This document shows positions 1 to 5,721 of a DNA stretch of 6,255 nucleotides, one piece after another. A program made the position numbers and the translations under genes. The notes beneath the pieces were generated by a model. The model was not told the origin of the DNA. It worked only from the letters and a program-made list of their open reading frames with translations, and searched no databases. The stretch covers positions 1-6,255 of the forward strand of contig JBIKZA010000088.1 of the NCBI GenBank assembly GCA_044354975.1. The letters run 5' to 3'. This DNA is from CAIZGX01 sp044354975. GTDB taxonomy: Bacteria; Bacteroidota; Bacteroidia; Flavobacteriales_D; Sanyastnellaceae. The stretch's first letter is position 1. Each line of letters begins with the position of its first letter.

Positions 1-1079
1 GGGCTGCACTGACCGCAACTTTCGTGGTGATAGAAACGAGCGAAGGTGTATAGATTTTTTACAATGCTAGTGTCTTCGTCCATAACAATGAATCCGCCTG
101 AACCCAACATGGTTCCAGTTGCGAATCCACCATCGCCAAGACTTTCGTAAGACATTAGGCGCGGCTCACCTGCAGCGGTGTTCAAGATTAATTCGGTTGG
201 AAGGATTGGAACAGATGATCCACCAGCAACAACCGCTTTCAATTTTTTTCCGTTGCGAATTCCACCGCAGTACTCATCTGAATAAATAAACTCTTCAACA
301 GGAACTCCCAACTCAATTTCGTAAACGCCTGGCTTATTGATGTGTCCAGATGCTGAAATCAATTTAGTTCCCTTGCTGTTACCAATTCCAATAGCTGCGT
401 ATGCGGCTCCGCCGTCGTTCACAATTGGAACAACGGCAGCAATGGTTTCAACATTGTTTACAACGGTTGGACAACCGTACAATCCCGCGATTGCTGGGAA
501 TGGAGGCTTGATGCGAGGATTTCCTCTTTTTCCTTCCAAAGATTCCAACAATGCAGTTTCTTCTCCACAGATGTATGCACCTGCGCCGATTTGAACATAC
601 AAGTCTAAATCGAATCCGGAGTTTAAAATATTCTTTCCAAGTAGTCCAGCTGCGTATGCTTCTTCAATGGCTTGTTCCACGATGCGTGCAACGTAAAAAT
701 ACTCGCCACGAATGTAGATGTATGAAGTCTTTGCTCCGAGCGCGAAACTCGACAAAATCATTCCTTCTATTAACAAGTGAGGAATGCGTTCCATGAGGTA
801 ACGGTCTTTGAACGTTCCTGGCTCAGATTCGTCGGCGTTACACACAACGTATCTTGGAACACCTTCTGGCTTAGCAAGGAAGCTCCATTTCATTCCTGTT
901 GGAAATCCTGCACCACCACGTCCACGCAAACCAGAAGTTTTCACTTCTTCAACAATCTGCTCTGGCGTCATAGACTTCAACGCTTTATCAAGAGAAGCAT
1001 ATCCGCCGTGTTTGCGATAGGTATCAAGGAAACGAATTCCTTCAATATGATCGTTCGCTAAAAGTATTTTCTTTCCCAT
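1..1079 (-). CDS. nuoF: NADH-quinone oxidoreductase subunit F, FMN- and NADH-binding, C-terminus cut by window edge
   Basis: This is the NADH-oxidising subunit of complex I. It binds NADH and FMN and passes electrons to the [4Fe-4S] cluster N3 on the cytoplasmic tip of the peripheral arm. The visible 359 residues start at an ATG at 1079, three bases after the nuoE stop. Motifs seen are the glycine-rich GRGGAGFPTGMKW (residues 53-65), NADESEPGTFKDR (81-93) and GAGAYICGEETALLES (165-180), then EGKRGNPRIKPPFP (182-195), which are the family's FMN and NADH site signatures. The last residues read ESCGQCS, giving the first two N3 cysteines, C355 and C358; the third and fourth ligands lie beyond the edge. 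The family is usually about 430-450 residues, so roughly 70-90 are missing. The truncation comes from the window, since the frame is open to base 1. No Shine-Dalgarno sequence precedes the start, so translation is probably coupled to nuoE. Identity is secure. Confidence 0.97.
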   Translation of the reverse strand, partial: MGKKILLANDHIEGIRFLDTYRKHGGYASLDKALKSMTPEQIVEEVKTSGLRGRGGAGFPTGMKWSFLAKPEGVPRYVVCNADESEPGTFKDRYLMERIPHLLIEGMILSSFALGAKTSYIYIRGEYFYVARIVEQAIEEAYAAGLLGKNILNSGFDLDLYVQIGAGAYICGEETALLESLEGKRGNPRIKPPFPAIAGLYGCPTVVNNVETIAAVVPIVNDGGAAYAAIGIGNSKGTKLISASGHINKPGVYEIELGVPVEEFIYSDEYCGGIRNGKKLKAVVAGGSSVPILPTELILNTAAGEPRLMSYESLGDGGFATGTMLGSGGFIVMDEDTSIVKNLYTFARFYHHESCGQCS

Positions 1080-1082
1080 GGC

Positions 1083-1628
1083 TTAGTCTATGTTAACGGG
1101 ATTATCGTTCGTGTACACACGCGCTTTTCCGTCGGCACGAAGTGCTTCAAGCAAATTGTCGGTCTTTTCTAACGTTAGATTTTCGTAGTAGTCACCGCCG
1201 CACTGAAGCATTGGCGCTGTTCCACAAGAACCCAAACATTCAACGGTTTTCAATGTGAACATTCCGTCTGCAGTGGTTTGTCCTTCTTTAATTCCGAGTT
1301 TCTTTTCTATGTGACGAACAACGTCTTCCGCACCGCTCAACCAACAGCTGCTCGTTCTGCACACTTCAAGCGTACATTTTCCAACAGGCTTCAAATTGAA
1401 CATGGAGTAGAAGGAAGCTACTTCGTATGCCTCTATCGGTTGAATTGAAAGGAATTCAGCAACGCAATCCATTGCAGGAACACTCAACCATCCGTCGAAC
1501 TCGGCTTGCGCCAAATGAAGCAAAGGAATCAATGCCGACTTGTGTCGACCTTCAGGATAACGAGCAACAATCTTTTTCGCGATTGCTGCTGTCTCGTCAC
1601 TGAATTTTAAAATTGTTTTTTCTGACAT
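1083..1628 (-). CDS. nuoE: NADH-quinone oxidoreductase subunit E, 24 kDa-type [2Fe-2S] protein
   Basis: NuoE carries the [2Fe-2S] cluster N1a next to the FMN of NuoF and forms the NADH-input tip of complex I with NuoF and NuoG. The thioredoxin-like ferredoxin motif is complete: C90-x4-C95 in EVCRTSSCWLSGAEDV and C131-x3-C135 in ECLGSCGTAPM. The spacing equals that of E. coli NuoE (C92, C97, C133, C137, as I recall it). An N-terminal helical part (about 10-80, with AYEVASFYSMFNLKP near 67-81) matches the family, and 181 residues is close to the usual length. I chose the ATG at 1628 (MSEKTILKF). A TTG at 1637 in the same frame would add only three residues (MDD), and TTG starts are rare. With the ATG start the gap after nuoD is 12 bases; nuoF follows after three. 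Identity is firm; only the start is open. Confidence 0.96.
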   Translation of the reverse strand: MSEKTILKFSDETAAIAKKIVARYPEGRHKSALIPLLHLAQAEFDGWLSVPAMDCVAEFLSIQPIEAYEVASFYSMFNLKPVGKCTLEVCRTSSCWLSGAEDVVRHIEKKLGIKEGQTTADGMFTLKTVECLGSCGTAPMLQCGGDYYENLTLEKTDNLLEALRADGKARVYTNDNPVNID

Positions 1629-1640
1629 ATCGTCCAAAAT

Positions 1641-2843
1641 TTATGCGTCTAATTCTCCGGCAATAACGTTCATGCTAGACATGGTTAGAATAGCATCGCT
1701 TAGCATTGATCCAGCAATCATTTCTGGGTAAGCTTGATAATATATAAAGCAAGGTCTTCTGAAGTGAAGGCGATAAGGCGTTCTTCCACCGTCGCTTACC
1801 AAGTAGAATCCCAATTCTCCGTTTCCGCCTTCCACTGCATGGTACACTTCACCAATTGGAATATCGGTTTCACCCATCACTATTTTGAAGTGATAGATTA
1901 ACGCTTCCATGCTGCTGTAAACCAATTCTTTTGCAGGAAGGAAAAATTCAGGAACATCCGCGTGAATAGGTCCTGAAGGAAGTTTGTCTATGGCTTGTTG
2001 AATGATGCTCATACTCTCCCACATCTCTGCCATACGCACAGCGTAGCGATCGTAGGTATCTCCGGTTGTTCCCACAGGAACAGTAAATTCGAAGTCTTCG
2101 TAAGAGCTGTATGGTGCAGCAACACGAACATCATAATCAACACCTGCTGCACGAAGATTTGATCCTGTGAATCCGTATGCTAATGCGCGCTCAGCTGTGA
2201 TTGGACCGCAGTTAACTGTTCTGTCAACGAAAATTCTGTTACGTGTTACAAGTGCATCAAACTCTTTCAATGCTTTCGGAAACTCTTCCAGAAACGCTGT
2301 TAATCTCGCCCAAGCTTTTTCGTTGAAGTCTCTCTCCATTCCACCAATGCGACCAATGTTCGTTGTTAAACGCGCGCCGCAAACTTCTTCAAAAATTTCA
2401 TAAATCTTTTCTCTCCACTGAAAGAGGTAAAGGAATCCGGTCATTGCACCCGAGTCAACCGCAATAACGGTGTCGCATACAATGTGATCGGCAATACGCG
2501 AAAGCTCCATAATGATTACACGCAAGTATTGCGCGCGCTTTGGAACTTCGCAGTTGATTAATTTCTCAACAGTCATGTGCCATCCCATGTTGTTAATTGG
2601 GGAAGAGCAATAGTTCAGACGGTCGGTGATTGGAGTGATTTGAGCATACGGACGGTGTTCGGCCAATTTCTCAAAAGCTCTGTGAATGTATCCAACAGTA
2701 GGTTCTGCTTTCACAATCATTTCTCCGTCCATGGTTAAGACGTTCTGAAAGATACCGTGTGTTGCAGGGTGTGTAGGACCTAGGTTCAGGATTGAATAAT
2801 CCTTTTCCGGATCGTTTGGGTTTATGATTGGAGTTGTACTCAT
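1641..2843 (-). CDS. nuoD: NADH-quinone oxidoreductase subunit D, 49 kDa-type quinone-site subunit
   Basis: NuoD is related to the large subunit of [NiFe] hydrogenases and, with NuoB, builds the quinone-reduction pocket of complex I where peripheral and membrane arms meet. The N-terminus shows LNLGPTHPATHG (residues 19-30) and later TDRLNYCSSP (73-82). H29 and Y78 are 49 residues apart, the same spacing as the quinone-contacting His38 and Tyr87 of Thermus Nqo4, so the site looks intact. The end reads ELGFYLVSDGGRTPYR and finishes in GELDA. The hydrogenase metal-binding cysteine pairs are absent, as expected for NuoD. At 400 residues it is a normal stand-alone NuoD, not a NuoCD fusion. I start it at the ATG at 2843, four bases after the nuoC stop. 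A TTG at 2858 would add five residues and overlap nuoC, which seems less likely. Confidence 0.97.
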   Translation of the reverse strand: MSTTPIINPNDPEKDYSILNLGPTHPATHGIFQNVLTMDGEMIVKAEPTVGYIHRAFEKLAEHRPYAQITPITDRLNYCSSPINNMGWHMTVEKLINCEVPKRAQYLRVIIMELSRIADHIVCDTVIAVDSGAMTGFLYLFQWREKIYEIFEEVCGARLTTNIGRIGGMERDFNEKAWARLTAFLEEFPKALKEFDALVTRNRIFVDRTVNCGPITAERALAYGFTGSNLRAAGVDYDVRVAAPYSSYEDFEFTVPVGTTGDTYDRYAVRMAEMWESMSIIQQAIDKLPSGPIHADVPEFFLPAKELVYSSMEALIYHFKIVMGETDIPIGEVYHAVEGGNGELGFYLVSDGGRTPYRLHFRRPCFIYYQAYPEMIAGSMLSDAILTMSSMNVIAGELDA

Positions 2844-2847
2844 AGGA

Positions 2848-3363
2848 TTATCGCCCAAAATATTTATCTTGTTTATCGTCGCGTCCAGCGTCTTCCAATG
2901 GGTATTCTTTACGCATCGGGAAGTAGTTCATTTCATCCATGTTCAGGATTCTACGAAGGTCTGGGTGCCCTTGAAATTGTACACCGAAGAAATCGAATTC
3001 TTGACGCTCCATCCAGTTCGCCGAAGGCCAAAGAGAAACAAGCGAAGAGATTTTCAAATCAGATTTCGGGAAGAAGGTCTTCACACGAATACGTGTGTTC
3101 GCCTGCATATTGTGCAAGTGATAAACCATTCCGAATTCTTTGTCGCCTTGTTCTGGGAAGTGCATAGCGCAGCATGTAGTCAAAAAACCGAATGAAAGTT
3201 CGGTCGACTCTTTGAAGTGCTTCATGACTTCAAGGATGTTTTCTTTTTTCACTTCGAAGCAAGGGAAGTCACGGTCTACGTAGCTCGTAACGATGCTTGA
3301 AGAGATATTTTCGGAATTCGCTAAAACGAAATCGTAAAGTTCTTGGGTGGTCATGGCTGCCAT
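2848..3363 (-). CDS. nuoC: NADH-quinone oxidoreductase subunit C, 30 kDa-type
   Basis: NuoC is a cofactor-free structural subunit of the complex I peripheral arm, packed against NuoD and NuoB. The diagnostic C-terminal signature is present: WMERQEFDFFGVQFQGHPDL from residue 117, then RRIL, and MRKEYPLED (150-158). The N-terminal half (1-100) is the more variable alpha/beta part. It is 171 residues, within the range of stand-alone bacterial NuoC, and ends in KYFGR just before nuoD, so C and D are separate genes. The ATG at 3363 shares its A with the nuoB stop (TAATG), which points to translational coupling. A second ATG at 3354 would drop only MAA and leave an eight-base gap, and the sequence alone does not exclude it. 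The final codons overlap a short motif that recurs before nuoE. Confidence 0.96.
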   Translation of the reverse strand: MAAMTTQELYDFVLANSENISSSIVTSYVDRDFPCFEVKKENILEVMKHFKESTELSFGFLTTCCAMHFPEQGDKEFGMVYHLHNMQANTRIRVKTFFPKSDLKISSLVSLWPSANWMERQEFDFFGVQFQGHPDLRRILNMDEMNYFPMRKEYPLEDAGRDDKQDKYFGR

Positions 3364-3365
3364 TA
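3361..3365 (-). promoter_or_regulatory. TAATG stop/start overlap coupling nuoB and nuoC
   Basis: On the minus strand the nuoB stop TAA (3365-3363) and the nuoC start ATG (3363-3361) share one A. Such an overlap commonly lets ribosomes finishing the first gene restart on the second, which would suit equal production of two subunits that touch each other in the complex. No Shine-Dalgarno sequence lies upstream. The coupling is inferred; the overlap itself is seen. Confidence 0.6.
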
Positions 3366-3908
3366 TTCAATTCCGTATTGTGCCAAGCGGGCTTTGTATT
3401 CTTCAGAGGTTCTGCGGCTGCGACCTTCGTTCTTCGCGAGTTCTTGAATTTTCAAGATACCGTCTAAGACTTGTTCTGGTCTTGGCGGACAGCCAGGAAT
3501 GTAAACGTCAACCGGAATGATTCTGTCGATTCCTTGAAGCACGCTGTAGGTATCGAAGATTCCACCTGAAGAAGCGCAAGCGCCCATACTCAACACCCAT
3601 TTCGGTTCAGCCATTTGCTCATACACTTGACGTAAGATTGGTCCCATCTTTTTCGAGATGGTTCCCATTACCATAAGTAAGTCTGCTTGTCTTGGTGAGA
3701 AACTCAAACGCTCCGAACCGAAGCGAGCAAGATCGTAGTGAGAAGCCATGGTAGCCATGAATTCAATTCCGCAACATGAAGTTGCAAAAGGCAGAGGCCA
3801 TAATGAATTAGCGCGAGCTAATCCTACAGCTTTGTCTAACGACGTGGCGAAAAATCCAGCACCTTCGAAACCGTCTGGCTTGTGGCTTGGATCAATGTTT
3901 ACACTCAT
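3363..3908 (-). CDS. nuoB: NADH-quinone oxidoreductase subunit B, cluster N2 [4Fe-4S] protein
   Basis: NuoB (PSST/20 kDa type) holds cluster N2, the last iron-sulfur centre, which reduces quinone. All four ligands are visible: adjacent C45 and C46 in FATSCCGIEFMA, C111 in MGACASSGG and C140 in YIPGCPPRPE. Each sits exactly 18 residues before its E. coli counterpart (C63, C64, C129, C158, as I recall it), so the core has no insertion or deletion and only the N-terminus is shorter. Other family blocks are LSFSPRQADLLMVMGTISKKM (68-88, given here in outline) and the C-terminal helix around EQVLDGILKIQ. It is 181 residues long. The ATG at 3908 follows nuoA by 21 A/T-rich bases without a Shine-Dalgarno sequence. 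The stop overlaps the nuoC start by one base. Identity is secure. Confidence 0.98.
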   Translation of the reverse strand: MSVNIDPSHKPDGFEGAGFFATSLDKAVGLARANSLWPLPFATSCCGIEFMATMASHYDLARFGSERLSFSPRQADLLMVMGTISKKMGPILRQVYEQMAEPKWVLSMGACASSGGIFDTYSVLQGIDRIIPVDVYIPGCPPRPEQVLDGILKIQELAKNEGRSRRTSEEYKARLAQYGIE

Positions 3909-3929
3909 TTCTTTTGTATTAAAAAGTTT

Positions 3930-4304
3930 TTATTTCTCCCAGTTTAATGCGCCCTTCTTAATGATGTAGAGCAAGCCTACAACCATCAATCCCATGAAGG
4001 TGAACATTTCCCACAATCCGAATACTCCGAGTTCTCTGAAGTTCACAGCCCAAGGGTACATGAAAATCACCTCCACGTCGAACAGAACGAATAGAATTGC
4101 TACAAGGAAATATTTGATCGAAAAAGGCGTACGCGCATTTCCAACGGATTCAATTCCGCATTCGAAGGCTTCGTTCTTAATTTTTGTCTTTCTCTTCGGA
4201 CCAAGAAGGTGTGTCAGCAACATTGTGGTGACAACAAATCCAGCGGCAACGAGTGCCATGAAAACGATGGGAAGATATTCCCAAAGGTGTGATGTTTTTT
4301 CCAT
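3930..4304 (-). CDS. nuoA: NADH-quinone oxidoreductase subunit A, membrane subunit
   Basis: NuoA (ND3 type) is a small membrane subunit of complex I at the junction of the two arms, near the quinone channel. The 124 residues show three membrane segments, at about 11-34, 64-84 and 94-115. The loop between the first two carries the family's NEAFECGIES motif (44-53) with C49, the position equivalent to the ND3 loop cysteine. The second segment contains LFDVEVIFMYPWA (74-86), with the conserved acidic residues D76 and E78. Length is normal. It is the first gene of the nuo cluster. The ATG at 4304 lies 29 bases below a candidate promoter element and 158 bases from sucB. An out-of-frame ATG at 4321 sits in the leader. 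The start MEKTSHLWEY is the only sensible one in frame. Confidence 0.97.
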   Translation of the reverse strand: MEKTSHLWEYLPIVFMALVAAGFVVTTMLLTHLLGPKRKTKIKNEAFECGIESVGNARTPFSIKYFLVAILFVLFDVEVIFMYPWAVNFRELGVFGLWEMFTFMGLMVVGLLYIIKKGALNWEK

Positions 4305-4333
4305 TTCTTGCAGGAGCCCATTTTAGGGCGTCG

Positions 4334-4363
4334 CAAAGTTAGAAGGAACAACGGATTAACATA
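4334..4363 (-). promoter_or_regulatory. Candidate Bacteroidota-type promoter of the nuo operon
   Basis: Minus-strand TAACTTTG at 4341-4334 matches the Bacteroidota -7 consensus TAnnTTTG exactly. Eighteen bases upstream is TATG (4363-4360), one mismatch from the TTTG form of the -33 element. Transcription would begin near 4325-4330 and give a leader of about 20-27 bases before nuoA. The position, between the sucB terminator and nuoA, is where a promoter is needed. The -33 box is weak, so an unseen activator or alternative sigma factor is possible. Confidence 0.6.
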
Positions 4364-4387
4364 GTTTTTCGAAGTGTTTTTTCGCAC

Positions 4388-4403
4388 GAAACTTCAAAGT
4401 TTC
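4388..4403. repeat. Small inverted repeat between the sucB terminator and the nuo promoter
   Basis: GAAACTT (4388-4394) and AAGTTTC (4397-4403) are perfect inverted arms around two bases; as RNA this gives six pairs and a four-base loop. It starts four bases beyond the T tract of the sucB terminator and lies about 25 bases upstream of the candidate -33 box. It could be a transcription-factor operator for nuo or a weak backup terminator. Being A/T-rich and short, it could also be chance. Confidence 0.35.
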
Positions 4404-4407
4404 AAAC

Positions 4408-4434
4408 AAAAAGAAAGGAGGCAAGCCTCCTTTC
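4408..4434 (-). terminator. Rho-independent terminator of the sucAB transcript
   Basis: On the minus strand GAAAGGAGGC and GCCTCCTTTC (4434-4413) form a perfect hairpin of nine pairs with a four-base loop (ten pairs if the innermost is counted). It is followed directly by TTTTTGTTTG from 4412. The GC-rich stem followed by the T run is a classical intrinsic terminator. It lies 28 bases past the sucB stop and separates sucAB from nuo. The plus strand has no T run after the stem, so it works in one direction only. Confidence 0.9.
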
Positions 4435-4462
4435 AACAAGTATTTAAAATCGTTCTAAGTAA

Positions 4463-5710
4463 TTACAGTCCCAAGAGCACCTCTTCGGCGGTTTTTCCTC
4501 CGAACAACATACGCTCTGGATTCTCTAACATCTCTTTCAGTTTTACCAAGAATCCAACGCTTTCTTTTCCATCGATAATGCGGTGATCGTAGCTTAATGC
4601 GATGTACATGATTGGACGAATAACCACTTGTCCGTTTTCTGCTATCGGACGCTCAACAATGTTGTGCATGCCCAGAATAGCGCTTTGTGGAGGGTTAATA
4701 ATGGGAGTTGAAAGCATAGATCCGAAGACTCCTCCGTTTGTTATTGTGAAGGTTCCGCCTTGCATATCGTCAACCGTAATTTTTCCGTCACGAGCCTTTT
4801 TTGCAAGTCCGCCAATGCTTTTTTCAATGTCTGCTAACGAAAGCATTTCTGCATTTCTTACAATTGGAACCATCAATCCTTTCGGAGTTGATACTGCAAT
4901 TCCAACATCGCAAAAACTGTTGTAAACGATGTCTGTTCCGTCTATGCGGGCATTCACAGCAGGGAACTGCTGAAGCGCTTCGCAAACAGCTTTGGTGAAT
5001 AAGCTCATGAAGCCAAGACCAACACCGTGTTTCTCTTTGAATAATTCTTTGTACTTCGCACGAAGATCCATGGAAGGCTTCATGTTCACCTCGTTGAAGG
5101 TGGTTAACATGGCAGTGTTGTTCTTCACAGATACCAAACGCTCGGCTACTTTCTTGCGAAGCATGGTCATCTTTTCGCGACGTTCTGTTCTTTCTCCTGT
5201 TCTAGCAGGAACAGCACTTGTATCGAATCCGGCTGACATGGCAGCAGCTACATCACTTTTCAAAATTCTTCCACCAGGACCTGTTCCGCTTACTTGCGCA
5301 GCAGTAACACTGTTCTCTGCCATCATCTTGGCGGCAGCTGGCGCAGCATGTCCCGCTGCATAACTCGGTGCTGGACCAGGAGATGGCGCAGCAGCGGGCG
5401 CAGGGGCTGGTGCAGCAACTGGAGCCGCTTCCACTTTCGGTGCGGCAACCGGTGCAGGCGCATTGCCTTGCTTCGAGGTGTCAATGGTTGCCGCCGTTGC
5501 TCCAACCGCTACAGTGTCGCCCGCTTCAGCAAGAATGGTAATTTCTCCAGACGCTTCAGCAGTCATCTCCAACGTAGCTTTGTCGGAATCAATTTCCGCA
5601 ATCACTTGTCCGTTGTGAACGAAGTCGCCCGACTTTACAACCCAGTTGGCACTCTGAACTTCGCTAATACTCTCACCTGGAGAGGGAACTTTAATTTCAA
5701 TTACTGACAT
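4463..5710 (-). CDS. sucB: Dihydrolipoyllysine succinyltransferase, E2 of 2-oxoglutarate dehydrogenase
   Basis: This E2 forms the core of the 2-oxoglutarate dehydrogenase complex and transfers the succinyl group from E1 to CoA through a swinging lipoyl arm. The 415 residues show, in order: one lipoyl domain (1-77) with lipoylation lysine K44 in EIDSDKATLEM; an Ala/Pro-rich flexible linker (about 82-125); a small E1/E3-binding domain (about 124-158, with GTGPGGRILKSDV); and the catalytic domain (about 180-415). The catalytic domain has TTFNEVNMK, TITNGGVFGS, NPPQSAILGMH and the active-site DHRIIDGKE, with H376 and D380. TFNEVNM and DHRIIDG with K/R-E after it favour the succinyl- over the acetyltransferase, as does the sucA neighbour 11 bases upstream. 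The end, FGGKTAEEVLLGL, runs about ten residues past the point where E. coli SucB stops. The ATG at 5710 is the natural start, right at the lipoyl domain. Confidence 0.97.
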   Translation of the reverse strand: MSVIEIKVPSPGESISEVQSANWVVKSGDFVHNGQVIAEIDSDKATLEMTAEASGEITILAEAGDTVAVGATAATIDTSKQGNAPAPVAAPKVEAAPVAAPAPAPAAAPSPGPAPSYAAGHAAPAAAKMMAENSVTAAQVSGTGPGGRILKSDVAAAMSAGFDTSAVPARTGERTERREKMTMLRKKVAERLVSVKNNTAMLTTFNEVNMKPSMDLRAKYKELFKEKHGVGLGFMSLFTKAVCEALQQFPAVNARIDGTDIVYNSFCDVGIAVSTPKGLMVPIVRNAEMLSLADIEKSIGGLAKKARDGKITVDDMQGGTFTITNGGVFGSMLSTPIINPPQSAILGMHNIVERPIAENGQVVIRPIMYIALSYDHRIIDGKESVGFLVKLKEMLENPERMLFGGKTAEEVLLGL

Positions 5711-5721
5711 ACTTCTGTTTT

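Larger units (their letters stand above)
4305..4462. other. Intergenic region separating sucB from the nuo operon
   Basis: This 158-base gap is the only sizeable non-coding stretch. From the sucB side it holds 28 unexplained A/T-rich bases, the terminator hairpin and T tract, the small inverted repeat, the promoter candidate and a short nuoA leader. The leader contains an out-of-frame ATG (4321) and a weak GCCC/GGGC pairing (4329-4316). I see no convincing small gene on either strand. Confidence 0.8.

Noticed and set aside
337..1061. Plus-strand open frames over the left end
   Set aside because: They overlap the unmistakable nuoF frame on the minus strand, which is open to the window edge, and their translations have no family features.
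1635..2858. TTG starts for nuoD (2858) and nuoE (1637)
   Set aside because: Both have ATG codons 9-15 bases downstream that agree with family N-termini and give short gaps after the previous stop. Kept only as an open point in the findings.
2824..3195. Plus-strand open frame of 123 codons opposite nuoC
   Set aside because: It lies antisense across nuoC and the nuoD start and has no recognisable domain. nuoC on the other strand has full family motifs.
4413..4434. GGAGG sequences in the sucB-nuoA gap as Shine-Dalgarno sites
   Set aside because: They are the arms of the terminator hairpin, with no plausible start codon at the right distance on either strand.
5323..5470. Ala/Pro-rich tract in sucB as a tandem repeat or frameshift
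   Set aside because: The frame stays open through it and low-complexity Ala/Pro linkers are normal between lipoyl and binding domains of E2 proteins.
4992..5707. Plus-strand open frames (123 and 137 codons) and a minus-strand frame at 5323-5505, all over sucB
   Set aside because: They are shadows of the sucB coding frame. The Ala/Pro-rich linker, with its GC-rich codons, keeps other frames free of stops and gives Arg/Leu/Pro/Trp-rich nonsense.
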